Shown: positions 6,534-13,495 of the stretch, piece by piece | How positions within the stretch are numbered: the stretch's first letter is position 1 | How the letters are laid out: each line of letters starts with the position of its first letter | Position numbers and translations under genes: made by a program | Assembly (NCBI GenBank): GCA_026388345.1 | Contig: JAPLJY010000189.1 | Location: 1 to 14,245 of the forward strand | Reading direction: 5' to 3' | DNA from: Deltaproteobacteria bacterium | GTDB lineage: Bacteria > Desulfobacterota > Syntrophia > Syntrophales > UBA5619 | DNA: 14,245 nucleotides | The notes under the pieces: model-generated | Database searches by the model: none | Seen by the model: the letters and a program-made list of their open reading frames with translations, nothing else | What the model was told of the DNA's origin: nothing

Positions 6534-6977
6534 TTACTCGCAACCTACCGAAACCTTCCTCGGTTTGTCCGCTTCCGCACGCGGCAGCGTAACCCGGAGA
6601 ATGCCCCTTTCATACTTTGCCTCGACCTTGCCCGCCTCCACGTGGAAAGGCAACTGGAGGGAACGGGTAAATCGGCCGTGGCTTCTCTCCTGACGATGGT
6701 AACTCTCCCCCTCTTTCAAGACCTCCGCCTCACGGGCGCCGCTGATGGTCAAGGTGTCTCCCACCACGGAGACGTCCACCTTGGTCGGATTCACACCCGG
6801 CAGTTCGGCCGTCACGACAACATCGGACTCACCCACCCAGGCGTTCACCGGAGGGATCTCGGGATTCAGGGGCTGCCCCAGCCCGGAAAAAACACGATTC
6901 ATCTCCCCCTGCAGTCGCTGTATCTCGTGCAGGGGATCCATCCTGCCGCCGAATCTCCACATTCCTGGTCCAAACAT
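6534..6977 (-). CDS. Hsp20/alpha-crystallin small heat-shock protein (first in pair)
   Basis: A 147-residue small heat-shock chaperone. The N-terminal arm (1-42: MFGPGMWRFGGRMDPLHEIQ, then LQGEMNRVFSGL) is typical of bacterial class A Hsp20. The alpha-crystallin domain runs from PPVNAWVGESDVVVTAELPG (43-61) through the QERSHGRFTRSLQLP strand (96-110) to the signature ERGILRVTLPRAE (123-135). The open frame continues upstream, but ATG 6977 is chosen because AAGGAGGTAAGAGAT precedes it and the family N-terminus begins there. That ribosome-binding site overlaps the stop codon of the inositol monophosphatase gene, so the three genes form one transcript. No sigma32-type promoter could be recognised upstream of the operon. 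Confidence 0.94.
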   Translation of the reverse strand: MFGPGMWRFGGRMDPLHEIQRLQGEMNRVFSGLGQPLNPEIPPVNAWVGESDVVVTAELPGVNPTKVDVSVVGDTLTISGAREAEVLKEGESYHRQERSHGRFTRSLQLPFHVEAGKVEAKYERGILRVTLPRAEADKPRKVSVGCE

Positions 6978-6990
6978 ATCTCTTACCTCC

Positions 6991-7782
6991 TTAGAAGCTG
7001 AATAGGGGATCGGTCCCGGCGAGCATGCGGGACATCTCGCCATGGATCAGGCCGTTGGATGCAAGGATGTGCGGAGAATAGAGATCGAAGGGATCGCCAT
7101 GCAGATCAGTCACGACGCCGCCGGCCTCTTCAACGAGGAGCCAGCCGGCCGCCATGTCCCAGGGCATGAGTTTCAGCTCCCAGAAACCGTCGAAGCGGCC
7201 CGCCGCAAGATAGGCCAGGTCGAGGGCAGCCGAACCCGCCCTGCGGACCGCCTGGGTGTTCAAGACCATCGCATTGAAGTAATTGATGTTATTGTTGCGG
7301 TCCTCCCGGAGGTCATATGGAAACCCGGTCGCCAGGAGACTGCGGGACAGTTCCGCCTCCCGGGATACGGTCAGACGCCGGTCGTTCAGAAAAGCGCCCG
7401 CCCCCCTCTCCGCGATGAACAGTTCATCGAGCATGGGGTTAAAGACGGCACCGAAACGGATCATCCCTTCCATCTCAAGGGCGATGGAAACGCAGAAGAC
7501 GGGATATCCGTGGGAGTAGTTCGTCGTCCCGTCAAGCGGATCGATGATCCAGCGGAAACCGGAACCGCTTACGATCTCCGGCGATTCTTCCGTCAGGATG
7601 TCGTGATCGGGAAAGGATCTGCGGATCCGATCCACGATCAGCGCCTCGGAGAGACGGTCCGCCTCCGTGACCAGATTGATCTCCCCTTTGTACTGGACGG
7701 TATGGAGGTCGTCGATCCTCTCCCGGAGGAGCGCCCCCGCCTCACGGGCCGTCGCCTCGATGAATTTCCGGTATAGAAACAT
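6991..7782 (-). CDS. Inositol monophosphatase family protein (SuhB-like)
   Basis: A 263-residue Mg-dependent phosphatase of the inositol monophosphatase/SuhB family. The metal ligands are readable: Glu in DILTEES (65-66), Asp81 and Asp84 in WIIDPLDGTTNYSHG, and Asp209 in PWDMAAGWLLVEEAGG. Likely substrates are inositol-1-phosphate or related sugar phosphates; a fructose-1,6-bisphosphatase activity is also possible in this family. Two in-frame ATGs exist. The one at 7788 touches the AAGG motif, while the one at 7782 has a proper 6-nt spacing and is preferred. It is the first gene of an operon with two Hsp20 genes, and its TAA lies inside the next ribosome-binding site. It is divergent from rodZ across 180 bp. 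Confidence 0.93.
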   Translation of the reverse strand: MFLYRKFIEATAREAGALLRERIDDLHTVQYKGEINLVTEADRLSEALIVDRIRRSFPDHDILTEESPEIVSGSGFRWIIDPLDGTTNYSHGYPVFCVSIALEMEGMIRFGAVFNPMLDELFIAERGAGAFLNDRRLTVSREAELSRSLLATGFPYDLREDRNNNINYFNAMVLNTQAVRRAGSAALDLAYLAAGRFDGFWELKLMPWDMAAGWLLVEEAGGVVTDLHGDPFDLYSPHILASNGLIHGEMSRMLAGTDPLFSF

Positions 7783-7901
7783 GGTCATCCTTTTTCCCCC
7801 GCATCGTTTTGGGGCGTCATATCAGCATAAAAAAAAATAAAAAACCAGCAGGAACTGTCCCGCTCCGCACCTCGACGGCAGAACATCCCTCATCTTTACT
7901 G

Positions 7902-7930
7902 TTGCGCGGCCGCCCAAATGGTGCTAAAAA
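7902..7930 (+). promoter_or_regulatory. Possible sigma70 promoter for rodZ-tatA
   Basis: TTGCGC (7902-7907) and TAAAAA (7925-7930) are separated by exactly 17 bp and end 30 bp before the ATG at 7961. The match to consensus is modest (three and four of six), so this is a suggestion resting mainly on spacing and position. Confidence 0.35.
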
Positions 7931-7960
7931 TACCCGTACTTTACCAGAGGATCGGCCCCA

Positions 7961-8806
7961 ATGGATGAGAAAAAAGACATGCCGACGGGGAGAGGAGCGT
8001 CGTCCCCGCAGGAGACCGTTTTGGACCTGAAGGCCGTGCGGGAGGCATGCGGTCTCTCCTTGCCGGCCATCTTCGAGACGACACGGGTCGGCCTCGTCAA
8101 TCTCGCGGCCGTGGAAAACGGCGATTATCACCGCCTCCCTCCTCCCGTTTATGCGCGTGATTTCATTCGGAAATACGCCCGGGCGATCGGGGTCGACGAA
8201 AAGCCGATCCTGGATCGTTATGAAAAGCATCTGGAAAGCCTCAAACCGCCACAGGAGGGGACAGAGGTTCGGAAACCCTGGCCGGAAGCGGACCGGCGCT
8301 ACCGGTTCCTTTTCATGAGCCTTGCCGCCGTGATCGTCGCCGGAATTCTGGTTTCTGCGCTCTTCCTCTATGACCAGGCCGGGAAACAGTCTTCCCCCGC
8401 TCCGGCCGTCGAATCGCCGCCGGCACAGGTCATGCCCGCTCCCGCCCAAACGGTGGCCGTACCGGATGCCCCCGCCCAAAGAACGGCATCGGGATCGGCC
8501 CCGGCTCCGGCCGAAAAGACCATCCTTCCGCCCGCCGCAGCGGGGAAGATGTACCATCTCATCCTCGAGGCCCATGAGCTTACGTGGATCCGGATCACAG
8601 AAGACCGGAATCCCGCTTACCAGGCCCTCCTCAAGCCGGGCGACCGAATCGAGCGGATGGCCTCCGACTTCTTCCTGCTCGATATCGGGAATGCGGGGGG
8701 AATCAATCTGACCTTCCAGGGGAAGTCCCTGGGAAGCCTGGGGAAACAGGGTCAGATCATCCACATGCGTCTGCCGGAAAAGGGATCGGAGAGAAAATCG
8801 CCCTGA
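7961..8806 (+). CDS. rodZ: RodZ-like helix-turn-helix membrane protein
   Basis: A 281-residue inner-membrane protein of the RodZ family, which links the MreB cytoskeleton to the wall-elongation machinery and keeps cells rod-shaped. Cytoplasmic residues 22-75 form the atypical Xre-type HTH (LKAVREACGLSLPAIFETT, then VENGDYHRLP and YARDFIRKYARAIG), which in RodZ binds MreB and not DNA. A single membrane segment follows at about 115-138 (FLFMSLAAVIVAGILVSALF). A Pro/Ala-rich linker follows (145-195). The periplasmic DUF4115 domain fills 197-272 (YHLILEAHELTWIRI...GDRIERMASDFFLLDIGNAGG). The start follows AGAGGA with 8-nt spacing. tatA follows after 75 bp on the same strand. No mreB is in view, so the morphogenetic role rests on architecture. 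Confidence 0.88.
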   Translation: MDEKKDMPTGRGASSPQETVLDLKAVREACGLSLPAIFETTRVGLVNLAAVENGDYHRLPPPVYARDFIRKYARAIGVDEKPILDRYEKHLESLKPPQEGTEVRKPWPEADRRYRFLFMSLAAVIVAGILVSALFLYDQAGKQSSPAPAVESPPAQVMPAPAQTVAVPDAPAQRTASGSAPAPAEKTILPPAAAGKMYHLILEAHELTWIRITEDRNPAYQALLKPGDRIERMASDFFLLDIGNAGGINLTFQGKSLGSLGKQGQIIHMRLPEKGSERKSP

Positions 8807-8881
8807 AGAAGTTGGCGTTTGACAATGCACGGACGATCATCTAAGATCAGCGGCAAGAAAAAAGAGAGAGGTTGGAAATAT

Positions 8882-9079
8882 ATGTTTGGAATAGGCATGC
8901 CCGAACTGTTGATCATCCTGGTGATCATCCTGATCATCTTCGGCGCCGGCAAGCTCCCCGAGATCGGCGGCGCACTGGGCCGGGGCATCAAGAACTTCAA
9001 GAAGGCCACCCGTGAGCCGAACGAAATCGACGTCACGCCGACCGCCGAGAAGAAGACGACAGACGAAAAGAAGGCCTGA
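8882..9079 (+). CDS. tatA: Sec-independent (Tat) translocase subunit TatA
   Basis: A 65-residue Tat component that assembles with TatC to export folded proteins across the inner membrane. It has the family layout: a short N-terminus (MFGIGMPE), one hydrophobic helix ([12 protein letters not shown], 9-20), the [16 protein letters not shown] hinge and amphipathic helix (20-45), and a charged Lys/Glu-rich tail. The FG pair after the membrane segment is the TatA hallmark. The open frame extends 21 codons further upstream, but ATG 8882 matches the family start and follows AGAGAGG. No tatC or tatB lies in the window. A TatA/E or dual-function TatA/B role cannot be separated by sequence alone. Confidence 0.93.
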   Translation: MFGIGMPELLIILVIILIIFGAGKLPEIGGALGRGIKNFKKATREPNEIDVTPTAEKKTTDEKKA

Positions 9080-9086
9080 ACCCCTC

Positions 9087-9238
9087 TAACAGCCGGTTGA
9101 AAAAGTTGCAGATCCAGGCTGTTCAAAAAGGTCCGGATGCAGGGTTCCCGAGATCCTGAGCCGTGAAGCGTACTTTAGGGTACATTGAACGGCGAAGAAT
9201 GAGGGAAACAAAGCAGACGGGTGTTTCAGCCTGCTAAA
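9087..9238. repeat. Inverted-repeat (MITE/REP-like) element between tatA and ssb
   Basis: The left end TAACAGCCGGTTGAAA (9087-9102) is an imperfect inverted copy of the right end TTTCAGCCTGCTAAA (9224-9238). A second left-end-like motif, CAGGCTGTTCAAAAAGG, lies at 9115-9131. The middle holds a symmetric stem: GCCGT (9160-9164) with ACGGC (9189-9193), and inside it GTAC (9170-9173) with GTAC (9180-9183) around a 6-nt loop. From memory, elements with GTTCAAAAAGGTCCGGATGC and a GTAC central hairpin are scattered in deltaproteobacterial genomes. It has no coding capacity. Its right edge contains the ssb stop codon. Confidence 0.6.
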
Positions 9239-9650
9239 AGGGAACGTCCTCCTCGGACATAGGCGCGTCCGCTCCGGAATGGGAAGGCGACGGCTCTTCC
9301 GACGATGCGTCGCCGCTCCGCTGACCTTTCGAGTCGAGCATCCGCATATCCGAGGCAATGATTTCGGTTGTGTAGCGTTTGACCCCTTCCTTGTCTTCCC
9401 AGGACTGCGTCCGGATGCGCCCCTCCACAAAGACCAGTTTTCCTTTGACAAGGTACTTGCCGCAGATCTCGGCCAGTTTCCCGAAGGTCACGATTCGGTG
9501 CCACTCGGTTGTCTTCACCCTCTCCCCGTTCTTGTCTTTCCGCTGTTCATCCGTCGCCAGCGTGAAATTGGTCACCATCATCCCATCCGGCGTGTACCTC
9601 ACCTCCGGATCCTTCCCCAGCCTGCCTACCAGGATCACCTTGTTGATCAT
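9234..9650 (-). CDS. ssb: Single-stranded DNA-binding protein
   Basis: A 138-residue SSB that coats single-stranded DNA in replication, recombination and repair, normally as a tetramer. The OB fold covers residues 1-108: [48 protein letters not shown] and [16 protein letters not shown] Ser/Pro/Glu-rich flexible linker follows, then the acidic tip EEDVPF, equivalent to the DDIPF tail that recruits partner proteins. The ATG is preceded by AAAGGGGC. The gene stands alone and converges on tatA, and its TAG falls in the margin of the repeat element at 9087-9238. It has its own predicted promoter. Confidence 0.96.
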   Translation of the reverse strand: MINKVILVGRLGKDPEVRYTPDGMMVTNFTLATDEQRKDKNGERVKTTEWHRIVTFGKLAEICGKYLVKGKLVFVEGRIRTQSWEDKEGVKRYTTEIIASDMRMLDSKGQRSGDASSEEPSPSHSGADAPMSEEDVPF

Positions 9651-9687
9651 ATTCTGCCCCTTTCTTAAAAACGATCACGGTAGGTCG

Positions 9688-9716
9688 ATCATACACAAGT
9701 CACCTGCCGGCCGCAA
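9688..9716 (-). promoter_or_regulatory. Probable sigma70 promoter for ssb
   Basis: On the minus strand TTGCGG (9716-9711) and TATGAT (9693-9688) are 17 bp apart. The -10 box matches five of six consensus bases. Transcription would begin near 9681, about 30 nt before the ssb ATG. Confidence 0.5.
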
Positions 9717-9834
9717 CACGAAAGTTGGACCTCCCATCCCTCCACCCTCCTGGCAACATTTTATCATGAGGCAACGGGGCGCCCCGAAGATGGCAACTTT
9801 CACCCGCAACCGCCGCCTGAGGCTCAATTCGTGC

Positions 9835-9864
9835 TTGACTAATGCGGAAAAAAAATATAGTCAA
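9835..9864 (+). promoter_or_regulatory. lysS promoter overlapped by a perfect inverted repeat
   Basis: TTGACT (9835-9840) serves as a strong -35 box and TATAGT (9856-9861) as a -10 box matching five of six bases. The spacer is short, at 15 bp. The -35 region lies in the inverted repeat TTGACTA (9835-9841) / TAGTCAA (9858-9864), with 16 nt between the arms including an A8 run. This places one arm on each promoter box, as expected for an operator or a promoter-embedded hairpin. The start of lysS is 38 bp downstream. Confidence 0.5.
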
Positions 9865-9902
9865 ATCCAGTTTATAACAAAGACAAACGAGGCAGGGAAT
9901 TT

Positions 9903-11411
9903 ATGCCAGAAGAACAAGCAGAAAAAGAAGAAAGTGAACTTCTGAAAAAGCGCCGGGAAAAGATCGAATCCCTGAAGGCCGACGGGATCGACCTCTATCC
10001 CAATGACGCCCGGGTCGCGGATACCACGGCATCGGTCAGCGATCGCTTCGGGCCGATGGCCCCGGAAGAGCTGGAAAAGGTCACGGAACGATTCACCTTG
10101 GCGGGCCGCCTGATGGCCGTCCGCGATTTCGGCAAAGGCGCTTTCATCAGCATCCAGGACCGCAAGGGGCGTCTCCAGGCATTTATCCGGAAAAATCAAG
10201 TGGGTGAGAAGACCTTTGCGCTGTTCAAGCGGCTCGATATCGGCGACATCGTATGGCTGGCAGGGCGGGTCTTCAAGACCCGGACCGGGGAACTCACAAT
10301 CGACGTGCAGGAGAACGGCCTCCGCCTGCTCTCCAAATCGCTCCATTCCCTGCCGGAGAAGTGGCACGGCCTTACGGACGTCGAGATCCGCTACCGCCGG
10401 CGCCATCTCGACCTGATCGTCAATCCCGAGGTCCGCAAGGTGTTTCACCTGCGGAGCCGGATCATCAGCCTGATCCGCCGGTTCATGGAAGAGCGGGACT
10501 TCCTGGAGGTCGAAACCCCGATGATGCAGCCCAAGGCCGGCGGCGCCGTCGCCCGCCCCTTCAAGACCTTCCACAACGCCCTCGGGATGAGCCTCGTTCT
10601 CCGAATCGCCCCCGAGCTCTACCTCAAGCGCCTGATCACCGGCGGTCTGGAGCGGGTCTTCGAGATCAACCGGAATTTCCGGAACGAGGGAACCTCCACC
10701 TTCCACAATCCCGAATTCACGATGATGGAGTTCTATCAGGCCTATGCGACCTACGAGGACCTGATGACGATGACGGAGGAGCTCTTCGTTTTTGTCGTCC
10801 GGGAGCTCTTTGCCTCGCACCGGTTCAGCTATCAAGGGAAGGAGATCGACCTGACCCCCCCCTGGCGGCGGCTCACCGTCCGCGATGCCGTTGTGGAGAT
10901 CGGCGACGTGGACCCGGCGGTGCTCGACGACGCCGTCCGAATGGCCGGCCATGCACGGAAACTCGGGATCGAGGTGAAGGAAAGCGACCCGCCCGGCAAG
11001 GTGCTGATGGCGATCTTTGATGAAACGGTTGAGAAGAACCTCGTTCAGCCGACCTTTGTCACCCATTACCCCGTGGACGTCTCGCCCCTCTCCCGCCGGA
11101 ACGCCGAGGACCCTTCGCTCGCCGACCGCTTCGAGCTTTACATCTGCGGCAAGGAGATCGCGAACGCCTTTTCCGAGCTGAACGACCCCGTCGACCAGCG
11201 CGGGAGATTCGAGATGCAGCTTAAAGAAAGGGAGGCCGGCGATCTGGAAGCCCACGAGATGGATGAGGATTACATCGGCGCCCTCGAGTGCGGGATGCCG
11301 CCGACGGCGGGCGAGGGGATCGGCATCGACCGGCTCGTCATGCTTTTGACCGACTCCGCGTCGATCCGGGACGTGATCCTCTTTCCGCTTTTACGGACAC
11401 GGGACGAATGA
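9903..11411 (+). CDS. lysS: Lysyl-tRNA synthetase, class II
   Basis: Attaches lysine to tRNA(Lys) in the cytoplasm. At 502 residues it matches the usual length (about 500). An N-terminal charged helix (1-30) is followed by the OB-fold anticodon-binding domain (about 64-150: TLAGRLMAVRDFGKGAFISI, GDIVWLAGRVFKT). The class II core follows with motif 1 (VETPMMQPKAGGAVARPF, 203-220), motif 2 (RVFEINRNFRNEGTS, then HNPEFTMMEFYQAY, 251-281), and motif 3 (GEGIGIDRLVMLLT, near 475-490). It is a bacterial class II LysRS, not the class I form. It heads the plus-strand cluster with the lol genes and bamA, an arrangement I recall from other deltaproteobacteria. A 58-bp gap containing a hairpin separates it from lolC. 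Confidence 0.97.
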   Translation: MPEEQAEKEESELLKKRREKIESLKADGIDLYPNDARVADTTASVSDRFGPMAPEELEKVTERFTLAGRLMAVRDFGKGAFISIQDRKGRLQAFIRKNQVGEKTFALFKRLDIGDIVWLAGRVFKTRTGELTIDVQENGLRLLSKSLHSLPEKWHGLTDVEIRYRRRHLDLIVNPEVRKVFHLRSRIISLIRRFMEERDFLEVETPMMQPKAGGAVARPFKTFHNALGMSLVLRIAPELYLKRLITGGLERVFEINRNFRNEGTSTFHNPEFTMMEFYQAYATYEDLMTMTEELFVFVVRELFASHRFSYQGKEIDLTPPWRRLTVRDAVVEIGDVDPAVLDDAVRMAGHARKLGIEVKESDPPGKVLMAIFDETVEKNLVQPTFVTHYPVDVSPLSRRNAEDPSLADRFELYICGKEIANAFSELNDPVDQRGRFEMQLKEREAGDLEAHEMDEDYIGALECGMPPTAGEGIGIDRLVMLLTDSASIRDVILFPLLRTRDE

Positions 11412-11416
11412 CGGAC

Positions 11417-11443
11417 GGGGACACCGTGCAGCAAGGTGTCCCC
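11417..11443 (+). terminator. Perfect 9-bp hairpin between lysS and lolC (attenuator-like)
   Basis: GGGGACACC (11417-11425) pairs with GGTGTCCCC (11435-11443) around a 9-nt loop. It begins 6 bp after the lysS stop. No T-run follows, so full intrinsic termination is unlikely; partial termination or RNA processing is more plausible. The loop and first arm bases GCAGCAAGGTG resemble the core of the palindromes at 4676 and 4741, so it may be a diverged relative. Confidence 0.45.
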
Positions 11444-11469
11444 ATGACTATTTACGAGAGCATCCATCG

Positions 11470-12750
11470 ATGATGTCCTATGAATTTTTCATCAGCCTGC
11501 GTTACCTGCGGGCGAGACGGAAACAGGTGTTCGTTTCCATTATCACCTTCATCTCGATTGCCGGAATCTTTCTCGGCGTTGCGGCCCTGATTATCGTACT
11601 CGCCGTGATGAACGGCTTCGAAACCGATCTGCGCAACAAGATCCTGGGGATCAATTCCCACATCATCCTGATGCAATACAGCGGCGCGATGCGGAATCAC
11701 CAGCGTGTGATGCGGGAGGTCGCCCAAGTCCCCGGCGTCGTCGCCGCCACCCCCTTCATCTACAGCCAGGCGATGCTGAAAAACGGCAGCAGCGTCACCG
11801 GCATCGTTCTCCGGGGTCTATCGATGGAGGATGCCCTGAAGGTCATCAACTTGGGCAAGATCCGGGAGGGCAAGCTCGACCACCTCAGCAACGGAGGAAG
11901 AAAGATCCCCGGTCTGAAGCCGGAACTCACCGGTCTCCCCGGGATTCTGATCGGCCGCGAGCTCGCGAAGAACCTCGGGGTTTTTCTCCACGAAACGGTT
12001 TTCGTTGTCTCCCCCTCCGGCGTCGCAACGCCGATGGGGATGGTTCCGCGGATGAAGCCCTTCCTCGTGGTCGGCATTTTCGAGTCCGGTTTTTTCGAAT
12101 ACGACTCGACGCTCGCCTACATCTCCCTCAAGAACTGCCAGGAGTTCCTAGGCATGGATGAGATGGTGACCGGGATCGAGATCCGGGTTGACGACATCTA
12201 CCGGGCCGACCGGATCGCGAAGCAAATCGAGACGAAACTGGGTTTCCCCTACTGGGGCCGAAACTGGATGGAGATGAACAAGAACCTCTTCTCGGCGCTG
12301 AAGCTGGAAAAACGGGTCATGTTCCTCATCCTTTCCCTGATCGTCCTGGTCGCGGCCTTCAACATCATCAGCGCACTCATCATGATCGTGATGGAAAAGA
12401 ACAAGGACATCGCCATCTTGAAAACGATGGGCGCCACCCGGGCGGGGATCATGAAGATTTTCATCTTTCAGGGGCTCGTCGTGGGGGCGATCGGCACCTT
12501 CCTCGGCTGCATCGCGGGACTGGCTGTTGCCTTCAATCTGGAAGCCCTCTCCCGTTTCGTGGAGAATCTCTTCGGCTTCAAGATCCTCCCGGGAGACGTC
12601 TATTATCTGAGCGAGCTCCCCTCCCAAGTCAACTACGGCGATGTGGGGATCATCATCCTGGGGACGCTTCTGATCAGCTTTATTTCAACGATCTACCCCT
12701 CCTGGCGGGCCTCGCGCCTCGACCCGGCGGAGTCGCTGCGCTACGAATGA
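11470..12750 (+). CDS. lolC: Lipoprotein-releasing ABC transporter permease, LolC/LolE family
   Basis: This inner-membrane permease works with LolD to extract mature lipoproteins from the inner membrane and pass them to the periplasmic carrier LolA. The 426-residue protein has the family topology: membrane helix 1 at about 20-47, a large periplasmic MacB_PCD-type domain (about 50-275), then three helices near 283-305, 330-357 and 390-410 forming the FtsX domain. The opening YEFFISLRYLRARRKQVFVSIITFISIAGI and the coupling segment KNKDIAILKTMGATRAGI are characteristic. Two adjacent ATGs (11470, 11473) are possible. A nine-codon mini-ORF ends in a TGA overlapping the start. Only one permease gene lies beside lolD, so it may act as a homodimer in place of a LolC/LolE pair (inference). 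lolD follows after 73 bp. Confidence 0.92.
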   Translation: MMSYEFFISLRYLRARRKQVFVSIITFISIAGIFLGVAALIIVLAVMNGFETDLRNKILGINSHIILMQYSGAMRNHQRVMREVAQVPGVVAATPFIYSQAMLKNGSSVTGIVLRGLSMEDALKVINLGKIREGKLDHLSNGGRKIPGLKPELTGLPGILIGRELAKNLGVFLHETVFVVSPSGVATPMGMVPRMKPFLVVGIFESGFFEYDSTLAYISLKNCQEFLGMDEMVTGIEIRVDDIYRADRIAKQIETKLGFPYWGRNWMEMNKNLFSALKLEKRVMFLILSLIVLVAAFNIISALIMIVMEKNKDIAILKTMGATRAGIMKIFIFQGLVVGAIGTFLGCIAGLAVAFNLEALSRFVENLFGFKILPGDVYYLSELPSQVNYGDVGIIILGTLLISFISTIYPSWRASRLDPAESLRYE

Positions 12751-12769
12751 GGAGATCATCAAGAACGGA

Positions 12770-12799
12770 ACCGGGGGGGCGGAAGGCAACCCCGCCGGT
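12770..12799 (+). terminator. Hairpin with T4 tract between lolC and lolD
   Basis: ACCGG-G-GGGG (12770-12779) pairs with CCCC-G-CCGGT (12790-12799) around a 10-nt loop, giving a 10-bp stem with one G-G mismatch. GTGTTTTAAGG follows, so a short T-run precedes the lolD ribosome-binding site. It could act as a weak attenuator or a processing site that sets the lolC:lolD ratio. Confidence 0.4.
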
Positions 12800-12823
12800 G
12801 TGTTTTAAGGAAATGGAAGACGC

Positions 12824-13495
12824 ATGATTCAGGTGAATAATCTCCAGAAAACCTTCCTCAAGGATGGTCATCGGATCGAGGTCCTCAAGGGGCTGGATTT
12901 TGAGATTGCCAGAGGGGAATCTCTGGCCGTCGTGGGGGTTTCCGGCGCGGGAAAGAGCACGCTGATCCACATCATCGGCACGCTCGATCATCCGACCTCC
13001 GGCGCCGTGCTCTTCGACGGCGTCGATGTCTTCACGTGGCCGGAGAAGAGGCTTGCCGCCTTCCGGAACCGGAAGATCGGTTTCGTCTTCCAGTTTCACA
13101 ACCTCCTTCCCGAATTCACCGCGCTGGAAAACGCGATGATGCCCGCCCTCATCCAGCGGATGCCGAAAGCGGAGGCACAACGACACGCGGAGGCGATCCT
13201 CGGCGAGGTGGGACTGGGCGACCGGATCACTCACAAACCGGGGGAGCTCTCCGGTGGGGAACAACAGCGGGTGGCCCTTGCCCGGGCGCTCATCCTGGAA
13301 CCGGAGATCCTGCTCGCGGATGAACCTACAGGAAACCTTGACACGGAAACCGGAAAGAAGATAGAAGACATGCTGCTTGCGTTGAACCGGACCAAGCGGA
13401 TCACGCTGATCGTGGTCACGCATAACCCATTACTGGCCGGCCGGATGTCCCAGCATATCGGTCTGCGCGATGGAGGGATTTATACCCGTGAATAG
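12824..13495 (+). CDS. lolD: Lipoprotein-releasing system ATP-binding protein LolD
   Basis: The ATPase subunit that powers lipoprotein release with the LolC/E permease, on the cytoplasmic face of the inner membrane. It has 223 residues, the usual size. All ABC motifs are intact: Walker A GVSGAGKST (38-46), Q-loop Gln90 in FVFQFHNLLPEFTALEN, signature LSGGEQQRVALARAL (142-156), Walker B ILLADEPTGNLD (162-173), and the H-loop His200 in VVTHN. FQFHNLLPEFTALENAMMPALI is typical of LolD within the MacB/LolD/FtsE group. The ATG follows GGAAG. Its last 8 bases overlap the GTG start of bamA, so the two are translationally coupled. Confidence 0.95.
   Translation: MIQVNNLQKTFLKDGHRIEVLKGLDFEIARGESLAVVGVSGAGKSTLIHIIGTLDHPTSGAVLFDGVDVFTWPEKRLAAFRNRKIGFVFQFHNLLPEFTALENAMMPALIQRMPKAEAQRHAEAILGEVGLGDRITHKPGELSGGEQQRVALARALILEPEILLADEPTGNLDTETGKKIEDMLLALNRTKRITLIVVTHNPLLAGRMSQHIGLRDGGIYTRE

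Noticed and set aside
9861..11255. 464-codon minus-strand open frame opposite lysS
   Set aside because: The complementary strand of lysS encodes all the synthetase motifs; the antisense translation shows no family pattern.
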